64,000 bases of DNA from an uncultured Cyclobacteriaceae bacterium (GTDB lineage: Bacteria; Bacteroidota; Bacteroidia; Cytophagales; Cyclobacteriaceae), in contig CAKZRQ010000013.1 of assembly GCA_937146645.1 (NCBI GenBank), positions 310,001 to 374,000 on the forward strand. The letters are read 5' to 3'. Position numbers and translations under genes: made by a program. The notes beneath the pieces were generated by a model. That model ran no database searches, was not told the DNA's origin, and saw only the letters and a program-made list of their open reading frames with translations. Positions within the stretch are counted from its first letter, which is position 1; each line of letters starts with the position of its first letter. Positions 9,835-17,860 of this stretch are shown piece by piece.

Positions 9835-11187
9835 TTAATCCGAGAAGGGATGATGTTCTTTAGGCTGCTGACCCAGTAGTTCAACCTTAACTTTTTTAAT
9901 TCTTCGATTATCCACTGCAAGCACGGTGAAGACCATATCTTCATATTTGATTTTAGCCCCGTGCCTTGGGAGTTTGGAATTAATTTCAAGAAGCAATCCC
10001 CCTAGAGATTCGTTTTCTCCTTTGACTTCATCGAAAAGCTGCCCGTCGAGATCGAGCTTTTTACAGAAGTCGTTTAGAGAAACTTTGCCCTCGAATATAA
10101 ATGTATTTGGATCGAGCTCTTTGAAGTAAATGTCGTCGGTATCGTCAAATTCGTCATTGATCTCACCGATAATTTCTTCAATCAAATCCTCCAATGTCAC
10201 CAGCCCAGATGTGCCTCCATACTCATCCACGACTATGGCCATATGCACGCGCTTCAGCTGAAAATCCTTTAAAAGAGAATCCACTTTTTTGTTCTCAGGA
10301 ACAAAGAAACACTTCTCTCGAATGTGTTCTTGCCATTTAAAATCTTCCTCATCCTCTATGTGAGCAAGAAGGTCTTTGACATATAGGATGCCTTTAATAT
10401 TATCGATCGTTTCTTCAAAAACAGGTATCCGCGAATAGCCGCTCTTGTTAATTTTATCCATCAGCTCATGGAAGTCAATTTCGATATCGAAGGCCGTAAT
10501 GTCCATTCGGCTTTTCATCACCTGCTTAACAGTAAGTGTTCCGAAGTTTACGATTCCTCTCAAGATTTCCTTCTCTTCTTCTGGGGTATCTTCCGTCGTT
10601 AATTCAAGAGCTTGATTCAACTCATCTACCGAAAGCGCATACCCTCTTTTTTCAATCCGACTTTCGATAAGATTCCCCATAGACATAAGGAGATAAGAAA
10701 TGGGCTTTAGCAGGCTTTTAAAGAATGAAATGGTCGGAGCCATGAATTTGCTAAAGCTTAATCTGGCCCGATTTGCATAGACCTTGGGTACGATTTCTCC
10801 AAAAAACACGATCGCAAAGGTGATGCCCACGGTCTGCACCAAAATGATGACTACACCTGTGGCATCCAATCCGAAAATTGTCCAGGACACAAAGGTGGTC
10901 AAGGTAACTATTCCGATATTGATAAGATTATTCAATATCAGAATTGTGCTTAATAAGCTCTTTGGGTTTTCTACCAGTGAAAGGACCTTTTTTGATATGC
11001 CTGTGCCTTCCTCCCTGAGACCGTTCAAGTCATCATTGTTCAATGAAAAATAGGCCACTTCAGAACCTGAAACCAAGGCTGAAGAGATTAGTAAGAGAAT
11101 GAATAGGATACCGTTAAAAATCAGGTAGCTCGGCGATAAATCAGCTACTTGAGCAAGGAGAAGGTAACTCGGAAAGGGGTCGTCCAT
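9835..11187 (-). CDS. gldE: GldE-like CNNM/CBS/CorC membrane protein
   Basis: A 450-residue membrane protein of the hemolysin C/CorC superfamily. The order is an N-terminal CNNM domain with about four hydrophobic segments (residues 20-195), two CBS repeats (about 210-330; KQVMKSRMDITAFD and YSRIPVFEETIDNIKG), and a C-terminal CorC_HlyC domain (about 345-430). In gliding Bacteroidota the gene following mutY and ssb is gldE, needed for gliding and placed next to gldD; that exact order is seen here except that gldD is missing. An open frame extends nine codons upstream to a TTG, but the ATG at 11187 is preferred. A cation-transport role is also possible for the superfamily. Confidence 0.85.
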   Translation of the reverse strand: MDDPFPSYLLLAQVADLSPSYLIFNGILFILLLISSALVSGSEVAYFSLNNDDLNGLREEGTGISKKVLSLVENPKSLLSTILILNNLINIGIVTLTTFVSWTIFGLDATGVVIILVQTVGITFAIVFFGEIVPKVYANRARLSFSKFMAPTISFFKSLLKPISYLLMSMGNLIESRIEKRGYALSVDELNQALELTTEDTPEEEKEILRGIVNFGTLTVKQVMKSRMDITAFDIEIDFHELMDKINKSGYSRIPVFEETIDNIKGILYVKDLLAHIEDEEDFKWQEHIREKCFFVPENKKVDSLLKDFQLKRVHMAIVVDEYGGTSGLVTLEDLIEEIIGEINDEFDDTDDIYFKELDPNTFIFEGKVSLNDFCKKLDLDGQLFDEVKGENESLGGLLLEINSKLPRHGAKIKYEDMVFTVLAVDNRRIKKVKVELLGQQPKEHHPFSD

Positions 11188-11260
11188 GAATAATGCATGA
11201 ATAATAGAATACAAAATAACGAAAAATCCCTAAAAATAGATTTAGGGACTTTCGTAATTC

Positions 11261-11713
11261 TTAGAAGGGTAGGTCATCATCATCACCTCCCAAATCCGGG
11301 GCTGGTGCTGGTGAGGCTTGGGGTTTTGGAACCGGAGCTGATTGAGGTGAAGATTGAGGAGCTGGAGCTCCGCCTGTGTCTTGCCTTCCACCTAACATGG
11401 TAAAGCTTAGCACACGGATTCGAACTCTTCGTCTGTTTTGGCCCTGATCATCCTGCCAGGTATCCGTTTTGATTTTGCCCTCAACATAAATCTGCATGCC
11501 TTTTTTAAGGTATTGTTCAGCGACTTTTGCCTGCCCACCCCAAAGTTCAAGATCATGCCATTCTGTTTGATCTACTCTGTTTCCGTTTTTGTCTTTATAT
11601 GATTCGGTGGTGGCCAACCTGATGTTCGCTACCACATTATCTCCTTCAAGATACTTCACCTCAGGGTCTGCCCCGAGGTTTCCAAGTAAGATTACCTTGT
11701 TTACTCCTGCCAT
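11261..11713 (-). CDS. ssb: Single-stranded DNA-binding protein
   Basis: A 150-residue SSB that coats single-stranded DNA during replication, recombination and repair. The OB-fold covers about residues 3-106 (VNKVILLGNLGADPEVKYLE at the start, YVEGKIKTDTWQDDQGQNR in the middle). A flexible Pro/Ala/Gln-rich linker follows. The acidic tip DDDDLPF recruits partner proteins. It lies 35 bp downstream of mutY and about 70 bp upstream of gldE on the same strand, forming the conserved mutY-ssb-gldE block. Confidence 0.97.
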   Translation of the reverse strand: MAGVNKVILLGNLGADPEVKYLEGDNVVANIRLATTESYKDKNGNRVDQTEWHDLELWGGQAKVAEQYLKKGMQIYVEGKIKTDTWQDDQGQNRRRVRIRVLSFTMLGGRQDTGGAPAPQSSPQSAPVPKPQASPAPAPDLGGDDDDLPF

Positions 11714-11748
11714 TATTTATTGTGATTTCTATACTAATTAAAATTAAC

Positions 11749-12810
11749 TCAAATCCCCTGATCCTTCAAATAATTCACGATCAACTTTGGCTTGGCTAGA
11801 TAGTCAATTTTGTCCTCTTCCACTAGAGCTAATTCCTGCTCCTCGCAAAGCTTCTGAAGTGAATCACGAGATGATTTTTCAAGGCGGATTTCAGAAAACT
11901 GAACTTTCAACCTTTGATGCGAAAGCAAATGTAGATATTCTTTCTGTGGAGGAATGGATTCCAAAGCCTTAAGATCTTCATTTTTGTCAACAATTGTCTT
12001 GATATCCTCCGTTGGGAAATCGTACAGACCTGCCCAGATATCCCCAGTGTTACGTTTTTTCCAAACCCAGTTATCCTCACATTTGAGTACCAGATAGTGG
12101 ATTTTGCGCTCTTTCACTTTAGTTTTTTTGATTTTCACCGGTAGGGCTTGAACCAGATCATTAGCATAGGCAAAACAGGAGCTTTTTAAAGGACAAGCTC
12201 CGCAATCAGGATTTCTGGGAGTGCATTGCCTTGAACCAAAATCCATCATGGCCTGATTGAATTCTCCGGGATTATCCTGAGGGATCAGGCCGTTGGCCAA
12301 AGCTTCAAATTCTTTTTTCGCTTTGCCGGAGGCTATATCTGTATGAATGCCAAATACCCTCGCTAAAACACGAAATACGTTTCCATCTACCACAGCTTTG
12401 GCCTCGCCAAAAGCAAAACTGGCAATAGCTGATGCAGTGTAAGAGCCGACTCCTTTAAGCTTCAGTAGATCCTCATAATTATCTGGGAATTTGCCATCCA
12501 GTTCATGCCAGATGAATTTTGCGCAGAAGTGCAGATTTCGGGCGCGGCTGTAATAGCCCAGTCCCTGCCAAAGCCGAAGAACTTCCTCTTCGGGTGCCAG
12601 GGCCAAATCCTTAACGGTAGGATAAGCTTCGGAAAACTTGTAGAAATAAGGCATCCCTTGGGCAACACGGGTCTGCTGAAGGATAATCTCTGATAGCCAA
12701 ATTATGTAAGGATCCTGACTGTCTCGCCAGGGAAGATCCCGGGGGTTGTCCCGGTACCATTTGATAATCGTTTTTGAAAAAGCTTGATTATCAGGAAGTT
12801 TGTCACTCAT
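11749..12810 (-). CDS. mutY: A/G-specific adenine glycosylase MutY
   Basis: A 353-residue DNA glycosylase that removes adenine mispaired with 8-oxoguanine. It shows the catalytic Glu41 in SEIILQQTRV, the helix-hairpin-helix LKGVGSYTASAIASFA (about 117-132), catalytic Asp142 in VVDGNVFRVL, and the [4Fe-4S] cysteine set C-x6-C-x2-C-x5-C in QCTPRNPDCGACPLKSSC. The C-terminal NUDIX-like domain (about residue 230 on) reads 8-oxoG. The ATG at 12810 gives the usual length. First gene of the mutY-ssb-gldE block; the 145-bp gap to the HU gene is a divergent promoter region. Confidence 0.97.
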   Translation of the reverse strand: MSDKLPDNQAFSKTIIKWYRDNPRDLPWRDSQDPYIIWLSEIILQQTRVAQGMPYFYKFSEAYPTVKDLALAPEEEVLRLWQGLGYYSRARNLHFCAKFIWHELDGKFPDNYEDLLKLKGVGSYTASAIASFAFGEAKAVVDGNVFRVLARVFGIHTDIASGKAKKEFEALANGLIPQDNPGEFNQAMMDFGSRQCTPRNPDCGACPLKSSCFAYANDLVQALPVKIKKTKVKERKIHYLVLKCEDNWVWKKRNTGDIWAGLYDFPTEDIKTIVDKNEDLKALESIPPQKEYLHLLSHQRLKVQFSEIRLEKSSRDSLQKLCEEQELALVEEDKIDYLAKPKLIVNYLKDQGI

Positions 12811-12854
12811 TTATTTTCTTTCAATCGCCTATAAAACAAGGTAATTTTTCTGGT

Positions 12855-12889
12855 TTTGTTTTTTAATTGCTTTGGTTCTCGTACATTTG
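12855..12889 (+). promoter_or_regulatory. Candidate HU-gene promoter (TTTG / TACATTTG)
   Basis: TACATTTG at 12882-12889 is an exact match to the Bacteroidota -7 consensus TAnnTTTG. A TTTG at 12855-12858 lies 23 bp upstream as a -33 candidate, rather far but within the range reported for Flavobacterium. The HU start is 67 bp downstream, leaving a moderate 5' leader. Confidence 0.6.
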
Positions 12890-12955
12890 CAGTCCCAAAA
12901 ACACTTGGTTAATAGGTTGTTAAGCTTATTAAATAAATTCTAAATATACATTACA

Positions 12956-13264
12956 GTGACAAAAGCAGAAGTAATCACTAAGATTTCAGACAAAACAGGT
13001 ATCCAGAAGGACGACGTAACCCAAACAGTAGAAGCGTTCTTCAAAGTGGTTAAAGATTCAATGGTTGAGGGAGAAAACATCTACATCCGAGGATTCGGTA
13101 GCTTCATCAACAAGAAGAGAGCAAAGAAAATCGCCCGAAACATCTCTCAAAACACCGCTATCGTCATTGACGAGCATTACATTCCTGCTTTCAAGCCATC
13201 AAAGGTATTTGTTGAGCGAGTAAAGCAAAGTGATAAGATTAAAGAATTAGCACCTCAAGACTAA
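12956..13264 (+). CDS. HU/IHF-family DNA-binding protein
   Basis: A 102-residue nucleoid-architectural protein that bends DNA as a dimer. The family profile is clear: MTKAEVITKISDKTGIQ at the N-terminus, the GFGSF signature of the beta-arm base near residue 47, and the C-terminal PAFKPSKVFVERVK. The start is GTG, and no ATG gives a complete family N-terminus. The tail after residue 92 (KIKELAPQD) is slightly longer than in HU of E. coli. It is the first gene of an HU-TPR-COX24-rng series on the plus strand, 18 bp before the TPR gene. Confidence 0.94.
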   Translation: MTKAEVITKISDKTGIQKDDVTQTVEAFFKVVKDSMVEGENIYIRGFGSFINKKRAKKIARNISQNTAIVIDEHYIPAFKPSKVFVERVKQSDKIKELAPQD

Positions 13265-13282
13265 GCTTAGGTGTAGTTTGAC

Positions 13283-14095
13283 ATGAAAAAGTCGCAGCTT
13301 CTGGTATCGGCTCTTGGTCTTCTGGCGATTGTTGGACTTTATAGTTTGCCAAAAGTAGTGGTGGACAATGATGAAGACATCGAGGGATTGACCGAGGAAA
13401 GCCAATCCGCCGGAATGGTGGATATGCACGAAGCTGAACTTACTCCGGAGCAAGCGGAAGAGCGAGCAAAGAATCAGAATATAGTGGAAAACGCTTCCAC
13501 TTCTGAAGACAAGCTAGCCTCAGCCACAGTTTTGGCAGAAATGTACATTGAACTAGGAAAGTTTGATAGTGCAGCCTATTACTATGGAGTGATCGCTGAA
13601 GAAACTGGATTACCTGCAGATATTGAACAAGCAGGTGATGCCCATTACGAAGCTTTCACCTTTGCTTTAGATCCCGAGAAAGTAGCCTATCTGGCGGAAG
13701 AGACCAGATCTTACTTCAATACTATTTTGGAGGATAATCCTGGACGTCTCGATATCAAGACTAAAGTGGCGATGACCTATGTGTCGTCATCCAACCCAAT
13801 GCAAGGAATTACCATGCTGAGGGGAATTCTTGAGGAAGATCCGCAAAATGAGGAGGCACTTTTCAACATGGGAATTCTATCCATGCAGTCCGGACAATAT
13901 AAAAGAGCTACTGAGCGATTTGAGGAATTGGTGAAATACCATCCTGGAAATCTACAGGGGCAATTTTATTTGGGAGTGAGCTACTTTGAAGCCAAACAAA
14001 AAAATAAAGCGAGAGCTCAATTTGAGTTAGTGAAGGAAATGACACAGGATGAAATGATCTTGGGAAGTATCCAGAGCTATCTCGATCAGTTGTAA
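13283..14095 (+). CDS. TPR protein with N-terminal membrane anchor
   Basis: A 270-residue protein of unknown specific role. Residues 4-20 form one hydrophobic segment (LLVSALGLLAIVGLYSL), acting as a signal anchor. An acidic linker (about 30-60) leads to TPR-type helical repeats from about residue 70 to the end. The clearest are EEALFNMGILSMQSGQYKRA and LQGQFYLGVSYFEAKQKNKA. The protein probably faces the periplasm and acts as an interaction scaffold. It sits 18 bp after the HU gene and 29 bp before the COX24-like gene, an order that recurs in Bacteroidota. The function is not known to me. Confidence 0.82.
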   Translation: MKKSQLLVSALGLLAIVGLYSLPKVVVDNDEDIEGLTEESQSAGMVDMHEAELTPEQAEERAKNQNIVENASTSEDKLASATVLAEMYIELGKFDSAAYYYGVIAEETGLPADIEQAGDAHYEAFTFALDPEKVAYLAEETRSYFNTILEDNPGRLDIKTKVAMTYVSSSNPMQGITMLRGILEEDPQNEEALFNMGILSMQSGQYKRATERFEELVKYHPGNLQGQFYLGVSYFEAKQKNKARAQFELVKEMTQDEMILGSIQSYLDQL

Positions 14096-14124
14096 ATATA
14101 TTTCTAACTATAAATTAAAGAATT

Positions 14125-14214
14125 ATGCCTTGCGGTAAGAAAAGAAAAAGACATAAGATCTCTACGCACAAGCGTAAGAAGAGACTAAGAAAAAACAGAC
14201 ACAAGAAGAAGTAA
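14125..14214 (+). CDS. 29-residue AURKAIP1/COX24-domain protein (mS38-like)
   Basis: A very small, very basic protein, MPCGKKRKRHKISTHKRKKR followed by LRKNRHKKK. It matches the C-terminal domain of mitochondrial COX24/AURKAIP1 (mitoribosomal protein mS38), and the same short form is annotated in many Bacteroidota. More than half the residues are Lys, Arg or His, as expected of an RNA-embedded ribosomal peptide. ATG and TAA are clear, the frame is intact, and it lies between the TPR gene and rng on the same strand. A small-ribosomal-subunit role is inferred from mS38. Too short for many gene finders. Confidence 0.85.
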   Translation: MPCGKKRKRHKISTHKRKKRLRKNRHKKK

Positions 14215-14279
14215 TTCGCTTTTGTGATCGGTTCTGAATTCGCAGAACCAAACGTTCATTTACATAATACCTATACGAT

Positions 14280-15851
14280 TTGAGTACGGAATTATTAATT
14301 GATTCTGCACAGGAAGGAAGTCGTATAGCCCTGCTTAGAGATAAGAAACTGGTTGAGTTGCATTCCGATGGAATGGACAATCAATTCAAGGTAGGTGATA
14401 TATATCTCGGGACTGTTCGTAAAATCGTCAATGGCTTAAATGCTGCTTTTATTGATGTAGGATACGAAAAAGATGCATTTCTGCATTATCAGGATCTGGG
14501 AGCCAATTTCAACAGCCTGAATAAGTTCACCAAAAAGGTGCGCAACAATAACTACCAGAATTATAATCTTAAAGGCTTTAAAAACGAACCTGAAATTGAT
14601 AAGGTAGGTAAGATTTCATCTATCCTATCAAAGAATAACCAGATTTTGGTTCAGGTAGTAAAAGAGCCAATCTCCAGCAAGGGCCCAAGACTATCCTGTG
14701 AGCTCTCTTTACCTGGTCGCTACTTGGTACTTGTACCCTTCTCGGATTCAGTAAATGTTTCCAAGAAAATCAGAAGTAGCGACGAAAGAAAAAGACTACT
14801 AAGACTTATCAACTCAATCAAGCCAGCCAATTTCGGTGTGATCATTCGTACCGTGGCCGAAGGTCAGTCAGTTACGGAACTGGATAGAGACCTTCGAAAT
14901 CTCGTTGACAAATGGGAGACAGGAATGAAAAAGCTAAATAAGGCTAAGAGTCGTGACAAGGTAATCGGAGAGATGAGCATGGCTTCCTCACTTGTGAGAG
15001 ACTTGCTTAATGAATCATTCGATGGAATCACCGTAGAAGAAGAATCAACTTACGATCAAATTAAATCCTACATCAGGACTATTGCTCCTGAGAAAGAAAA
15101 AATTGTCAAGCTTTACAACGGTAAAGCCAAGCTATTTGAAAATTTTGGAATTGAGAAGCAGATCAAAAGCCTGTTTGGTCAGACGGTAAGCCTTCCGCAG
15201 GGAGGTTATCTCATTATTGAGCATACCGAAGCCCTTCACGTCGTGGATGTGAATAGTGGTAATAAATCAAACAAGGAAAGTGATCAGGAGTCGACAGCGC
15301 TGAATACCAATTTGGTAGCAGCAAAAGAAATGGCTCGTCAGCTTCGCCTCCGTGATATGGGAGGCATCATCGTCATAGACTTCATAGATATGAAGCGCGC
15401 TGAGAATAAAAAAGCGGTGTACGAGGCGATGAAGGAAGAAATGAGTAGCGACAGGTCTAAGCATACTGTATTGCCCTTAAGTAAGTTTGGGCTGATGCAA
15501 ATTACCCGTCAAAGGGTTCGCCCCGAAGTCAATATTACGACTCGTGAGGTTTGCCCCGCTTGTAACGGAACCGGCAAAATTCAAGCATCAATCTTGATTG
15601 CTGATAAGCTGGAGAGCGATCTGGACCATATGGCTACGATCCAAAATGTGGATAAAATACAGATAGCATTACATCCTTATCTGTATGCGTACTTTACACT
15701 TGGCCTTGTGAGTAAACAAGTCAAGTGGTTTTTCAAATATTACAAGTGGATAACATTGATCAAAGATTCTTCGCTACCAGTGACGGAATACAGATTTCTA
15801 GATAAATCTGGTGACGAAATAGAATTAAACGCAAAAAGCGGGGCTAAATAG
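14280..15851 (+). CDS. rng: Ribonuclease E/G family protein
   Basis: A 523-residue endoribonuclease acting in rRNA maturation and mRNA decay. An S1-like RNA-binding region lies at about residues 36-135. The catalytic metal-binding aspartates are Asp323 (HVVDVNSGN) and Asp367 (IIVIDFIDM). The zinc-link cysteines are Cys425 and Cys428 in CPACNGTGK. The length corresponds to RNase G rather than to long RNase E with a degradosome scaffold. The start codon is TTG; the encoded N-terminus MSTELLIDS fits Bacteroidota relatives and no ATG occurs before it. The gene ends inside a bidirectional terminator. Confidence 0.94.
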   Translation: MSTELLIDSAQEGSRIALLRDKKLVELHSDGMDNQFKVGDIYLGTVRKIVNGLNAAFIDVGYEKDAFLHYQDLGANFNSLNKFTKKVRNNNYQNYNLKGFKNEPEIDKVGKISSILSKNNQILVQVVKEPISSKGPRLSCELSLPGRYLVLVPFSDSVNVSKKIRSSDERKRLLRLINSIKPANFGVIIRTVAEGQSVTELDRDLRNLVDKWETGMKKLNKAKSRDKVIGEMSMASSLVRDLLNESFDGITVEEESTYDQIKSYIRTIAPEKEKIVKLYNGKAKLFENFGIEKQIKSLFGQTVSLPQGGYLIIEHTEALHVVDVNSGNKSNKESDQESTALNTNLVAAKEMARQLRLRDMGGIIVIDFIDMKRAENKKAVYEAMKEEMSSDRSKHTVLPLSKFGLMQITRQRVRPEVNITTREVCPACNGTGKIQASILIADKLESDLDHMATIQNVDKIQIALHPYLYAYFTLGLVSKQVKWFFKYYKWITLIKDSSLPVTEYRFLDKSGDEIELNAKSGAK

Positions 15852-15864
15852 TCCCGCTTTTTTT
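15837..15864. terminator. Bidirectional terminator between rng and the opposing gene
   Basis: AGCGGG (15837-15842) pairs with CCCGCT (15853-15858), with a G-U pair inside. A-residues precede it and seven T follow. The rng stop codon (15849-15851) lies in the loop, and the convergent gene on the minus strand ends at 15863 in the T-run, so one hairpin serves both. Confidence 0.85.
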
Positions 15865-17086
15865 ATTTCTTAATAAAATCTATTTCATCCCAATACTTCC
15901 TCAGAAGGATCTCCTCTGGTTTATTGGAAAAAATACTATAACGAAGCATAACCTTTTCTACCCTTAGGGTATGAATGCCGGGTTCAAGTTCAGAAATATT
16001 TAAAGTGGTCTCGTATACTTTTTGATCGGTCACTTGTATTCTACTTCTCCTCCAGGTACCTGCCTGAATCACTTCCTCATCCAGATAAAACCTGTATAAG
16101 TCGGGGGTATCCTTTAATTCGTGCCAATTCATAGTATCCAATTGAATTCTGAATTGATCATTCAGATCAATTAGGATTTTGCTGTCGCCTTGGTACCTAG
16201 CTACCCCCACTCTAAGAATATCGGACTCCACAGTCTCTGAAGGAAGGAAAAAGCGTGGATATCTACTTTCTTCATTGTGAAAGTCTGCATAAGTGAGCCC
16301 TTTTGTTGGCCACTCTCTTTCTCGTTCTAGCAAGTTCGTTTCATTAAAGAACATAGAAAAATCCTTTACATCTTCATAGATCAGAGGCATTGCAAAAATC
16401 ATAATTATTGCTCCGTAAAGGATACTGAACCATTTTCCAAGGTTGCTTTGATAGATAGCTCCTACACTTCCCATCATGGAAGTGGCAAAATTCTCCTTCC
16501 ATCTTGATTTCTTTTTTGCTAAAAGCATAGTGACAAACCCCAAAAGGCTCACCATGAAAATGAGGTAAACTATCGCAAAGCTGATATCCAGCCAGACATA
16601 AATAAAGAGTAAGAATCCTAAGTAAACAGTAAAAATCAGGATAAGGAATACCTGTGAAATGGGGTAGGCGAAAGTCATACTACAGATACGCTCCATCTGA
16701 AGGACCAGCTCCCCGGGCTTCTTGTATTCGTATTGTTGAGAAGCTTTAAATAGGTTTTTATTGATAACTCCTTGTGGAAATGCGTAGCTCAAACCAAGAA
16801 GCCCAGCCCAGATAAACCTTAAGGCGAGGTGGACCACGAAAAAAATCTTAAATACACTAATGATGGCACTTAGATAAAGTAGTACCAACATGCCCCCAAC
16901 AAAATGAAGACCGACATCCTGAATTAATCTTGCCGCAAATGCATAGATTTTTGAAGGGAATGCAAATAGAAAGGCTAAGATGATACCCGAGATAATTACC
17001 TCCGGCTCCCAACTATTGCGCTGTAGGTTCTCTAGCCAGGTGAGTTCTTCAGTAGTTCTTTTTAAATCCTTGTTTTCTTCAGCCAT
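15863..17086 (-). CDS. Multi-pass membrane protein of unknown function
   Basis: A 407-residue membrane protein that I cannot assign to a named family. The first 250 residues hold about six hydrophobic segments (roughly 30-50, 65-90, 100-120, 150-180, 185-205 and 228-245). The C-terminal 150 residues are soluble and look like beta-strands, ending with a strand-rich segment (TTLNISELEPGIHTLRVEKV). It lies 21 bp downstream of a LytTR response regulator on the same strand, so it may be an output or partner of that system. The longer open frame begins with TTG at 17104; the ATG at 17086 is preferred. Confidence 0.72.
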   Translation of the reverse strand: MAEENKDLKRTTEELTWLENLQRNSWEPEVIISGIILAFLFAFPSKIYAFAARLIQDVGLHFVGGMLVLLYLSAIISVFKIFFVVHLALRFIWAGLLGLSYAFPQGVINKNLFKASQQYEYKKPGELVLQMERICSMTFAYPISQVFLILIFTVYLGFLLFIYVWLDISFAIVYLIFMVSLLGFVTMLLAKKKSRWKENFATSMMGSVGAIYQSNLGKWFSILYGAIIMIFAMPLIYEDVKDFSMFFNETNLLEREREWPTKGLTYADFHNEESRYPRFFLPSETVESDILRVGVARYQGDSKILIDLNDQFRIQLDTMNWHELKDTPDLYRFYLDEEVIQAGTWRRSRIQVTDQKVYETTLNISELEPGIHTLRVEKVMLRYSIFSNKPEEILLRKYWDEIDFIKK

Positions 17087-17107
17087 TGACCTAAAATAAA
17101 TCAATTT

Positions 17108-17860
17108 CTATTTGTCTAACCATTCTTTAAAGGAAGAAACCTTTTCGCGGCTTACAATTATATCTGAATCATTGCATTGGATTAACTTGATTTTCAATCG
17201 ACTGTTAGAATGAACATACATCTCCTGTATGGCGTCAGCATGGACGATGTATTTTCTGTTGATACGAAAAAAGATGTTTGGGTCTATTTCAGATTCCACC
17301 TTTTCCAATTTAGAGTCTACTACAAATCGCTTCCCATCGTAAGTCTGCAAGTAGGTTATTCTTGATTCACTGAAGAAAAAAGCCACTTCATTTATGCTAA
17401 TGCTTTGGATCTTCTCTCCAAACTTAACTAAGAAGCGATTTTTGTACTTTTTAGATGAATTCGAAAGGAGAGCATGAATCTCCGAAAGATCAACAGTTGG
17501 CTTTAATTGATTGGATTGGAATTTATCCAAGGCCTTTTTCAGTGCTTCAGGGTCCAAAGGCTTAAGTAAGTAGTCAATAGCATTGACCTCAAAAGCCCGT
17601 ATTGCATACTGGTCAAAAGCCGTCGTGAAAATTACAGGTGCTTTAACGTTGACTTTTTGGAAAATCTCAAAGCTGATACCATCTGCGAGTTGAATATCAC
17701 AGAAAATAAGGTCAGGTTCTGAGTTGGATTTTAGCCATTCTATAGAAGATTCAACCGTATCTAGATTCCCATGCATTTCTGCATTGGGTAGATGCTGCTT
17801 GAGAAGCCTGGTGAGTCTAGCGGCCGCAGGATTTTCGTCCTCTATGATTAGAATATTCAT
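17108..17860 (-). CDS. LytTR-family response regulator
   Basis: A 250-residue two-component regulator. The receiver domain (1-120) has the phosphoacceptor Asp55 in LIFCDIQLADG, the acidic pair in MNILIIEDENPAA, and Lys in YLLKPLDPEA. The C-terminal LytTR DNA-binding domain covers about 145-248 (NRFLVKFGEKIQSISINEVA, ending SSFKEWLDK). LytTR domains bind pairs of about 9-bp direct repeats roughly 21 bp apart. It overlaps the kinase gene by 4 bp (ATGA), indicating translational coupling. The repeat array upstream of the nearby TonB receptor is a plausible target; this is an inference. Confidence 0.94.
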   Translation of the reverse strand: MNILIIEDENPAAARLTRLLKQHLPNAEMHGNLDTVESSIEWLKSNSEPDLIFCDIQLADGISFEIFQKVNVKAPVIFTTAFDQYAIRAFEVNAIDYLLKPLDPEALKKALDKFQSNQLKPTVDLSEIHALLSNSSKKYKNRFLVKFGEKIQSISINEVAFFFSESRITYLQTYDGKRFVVDSKLEKVESEIDPNIFFRINRKYIVHADAIQEMYVHSNSRLKIKLIQCNDSDIIVSREKVSSFKEWLDK

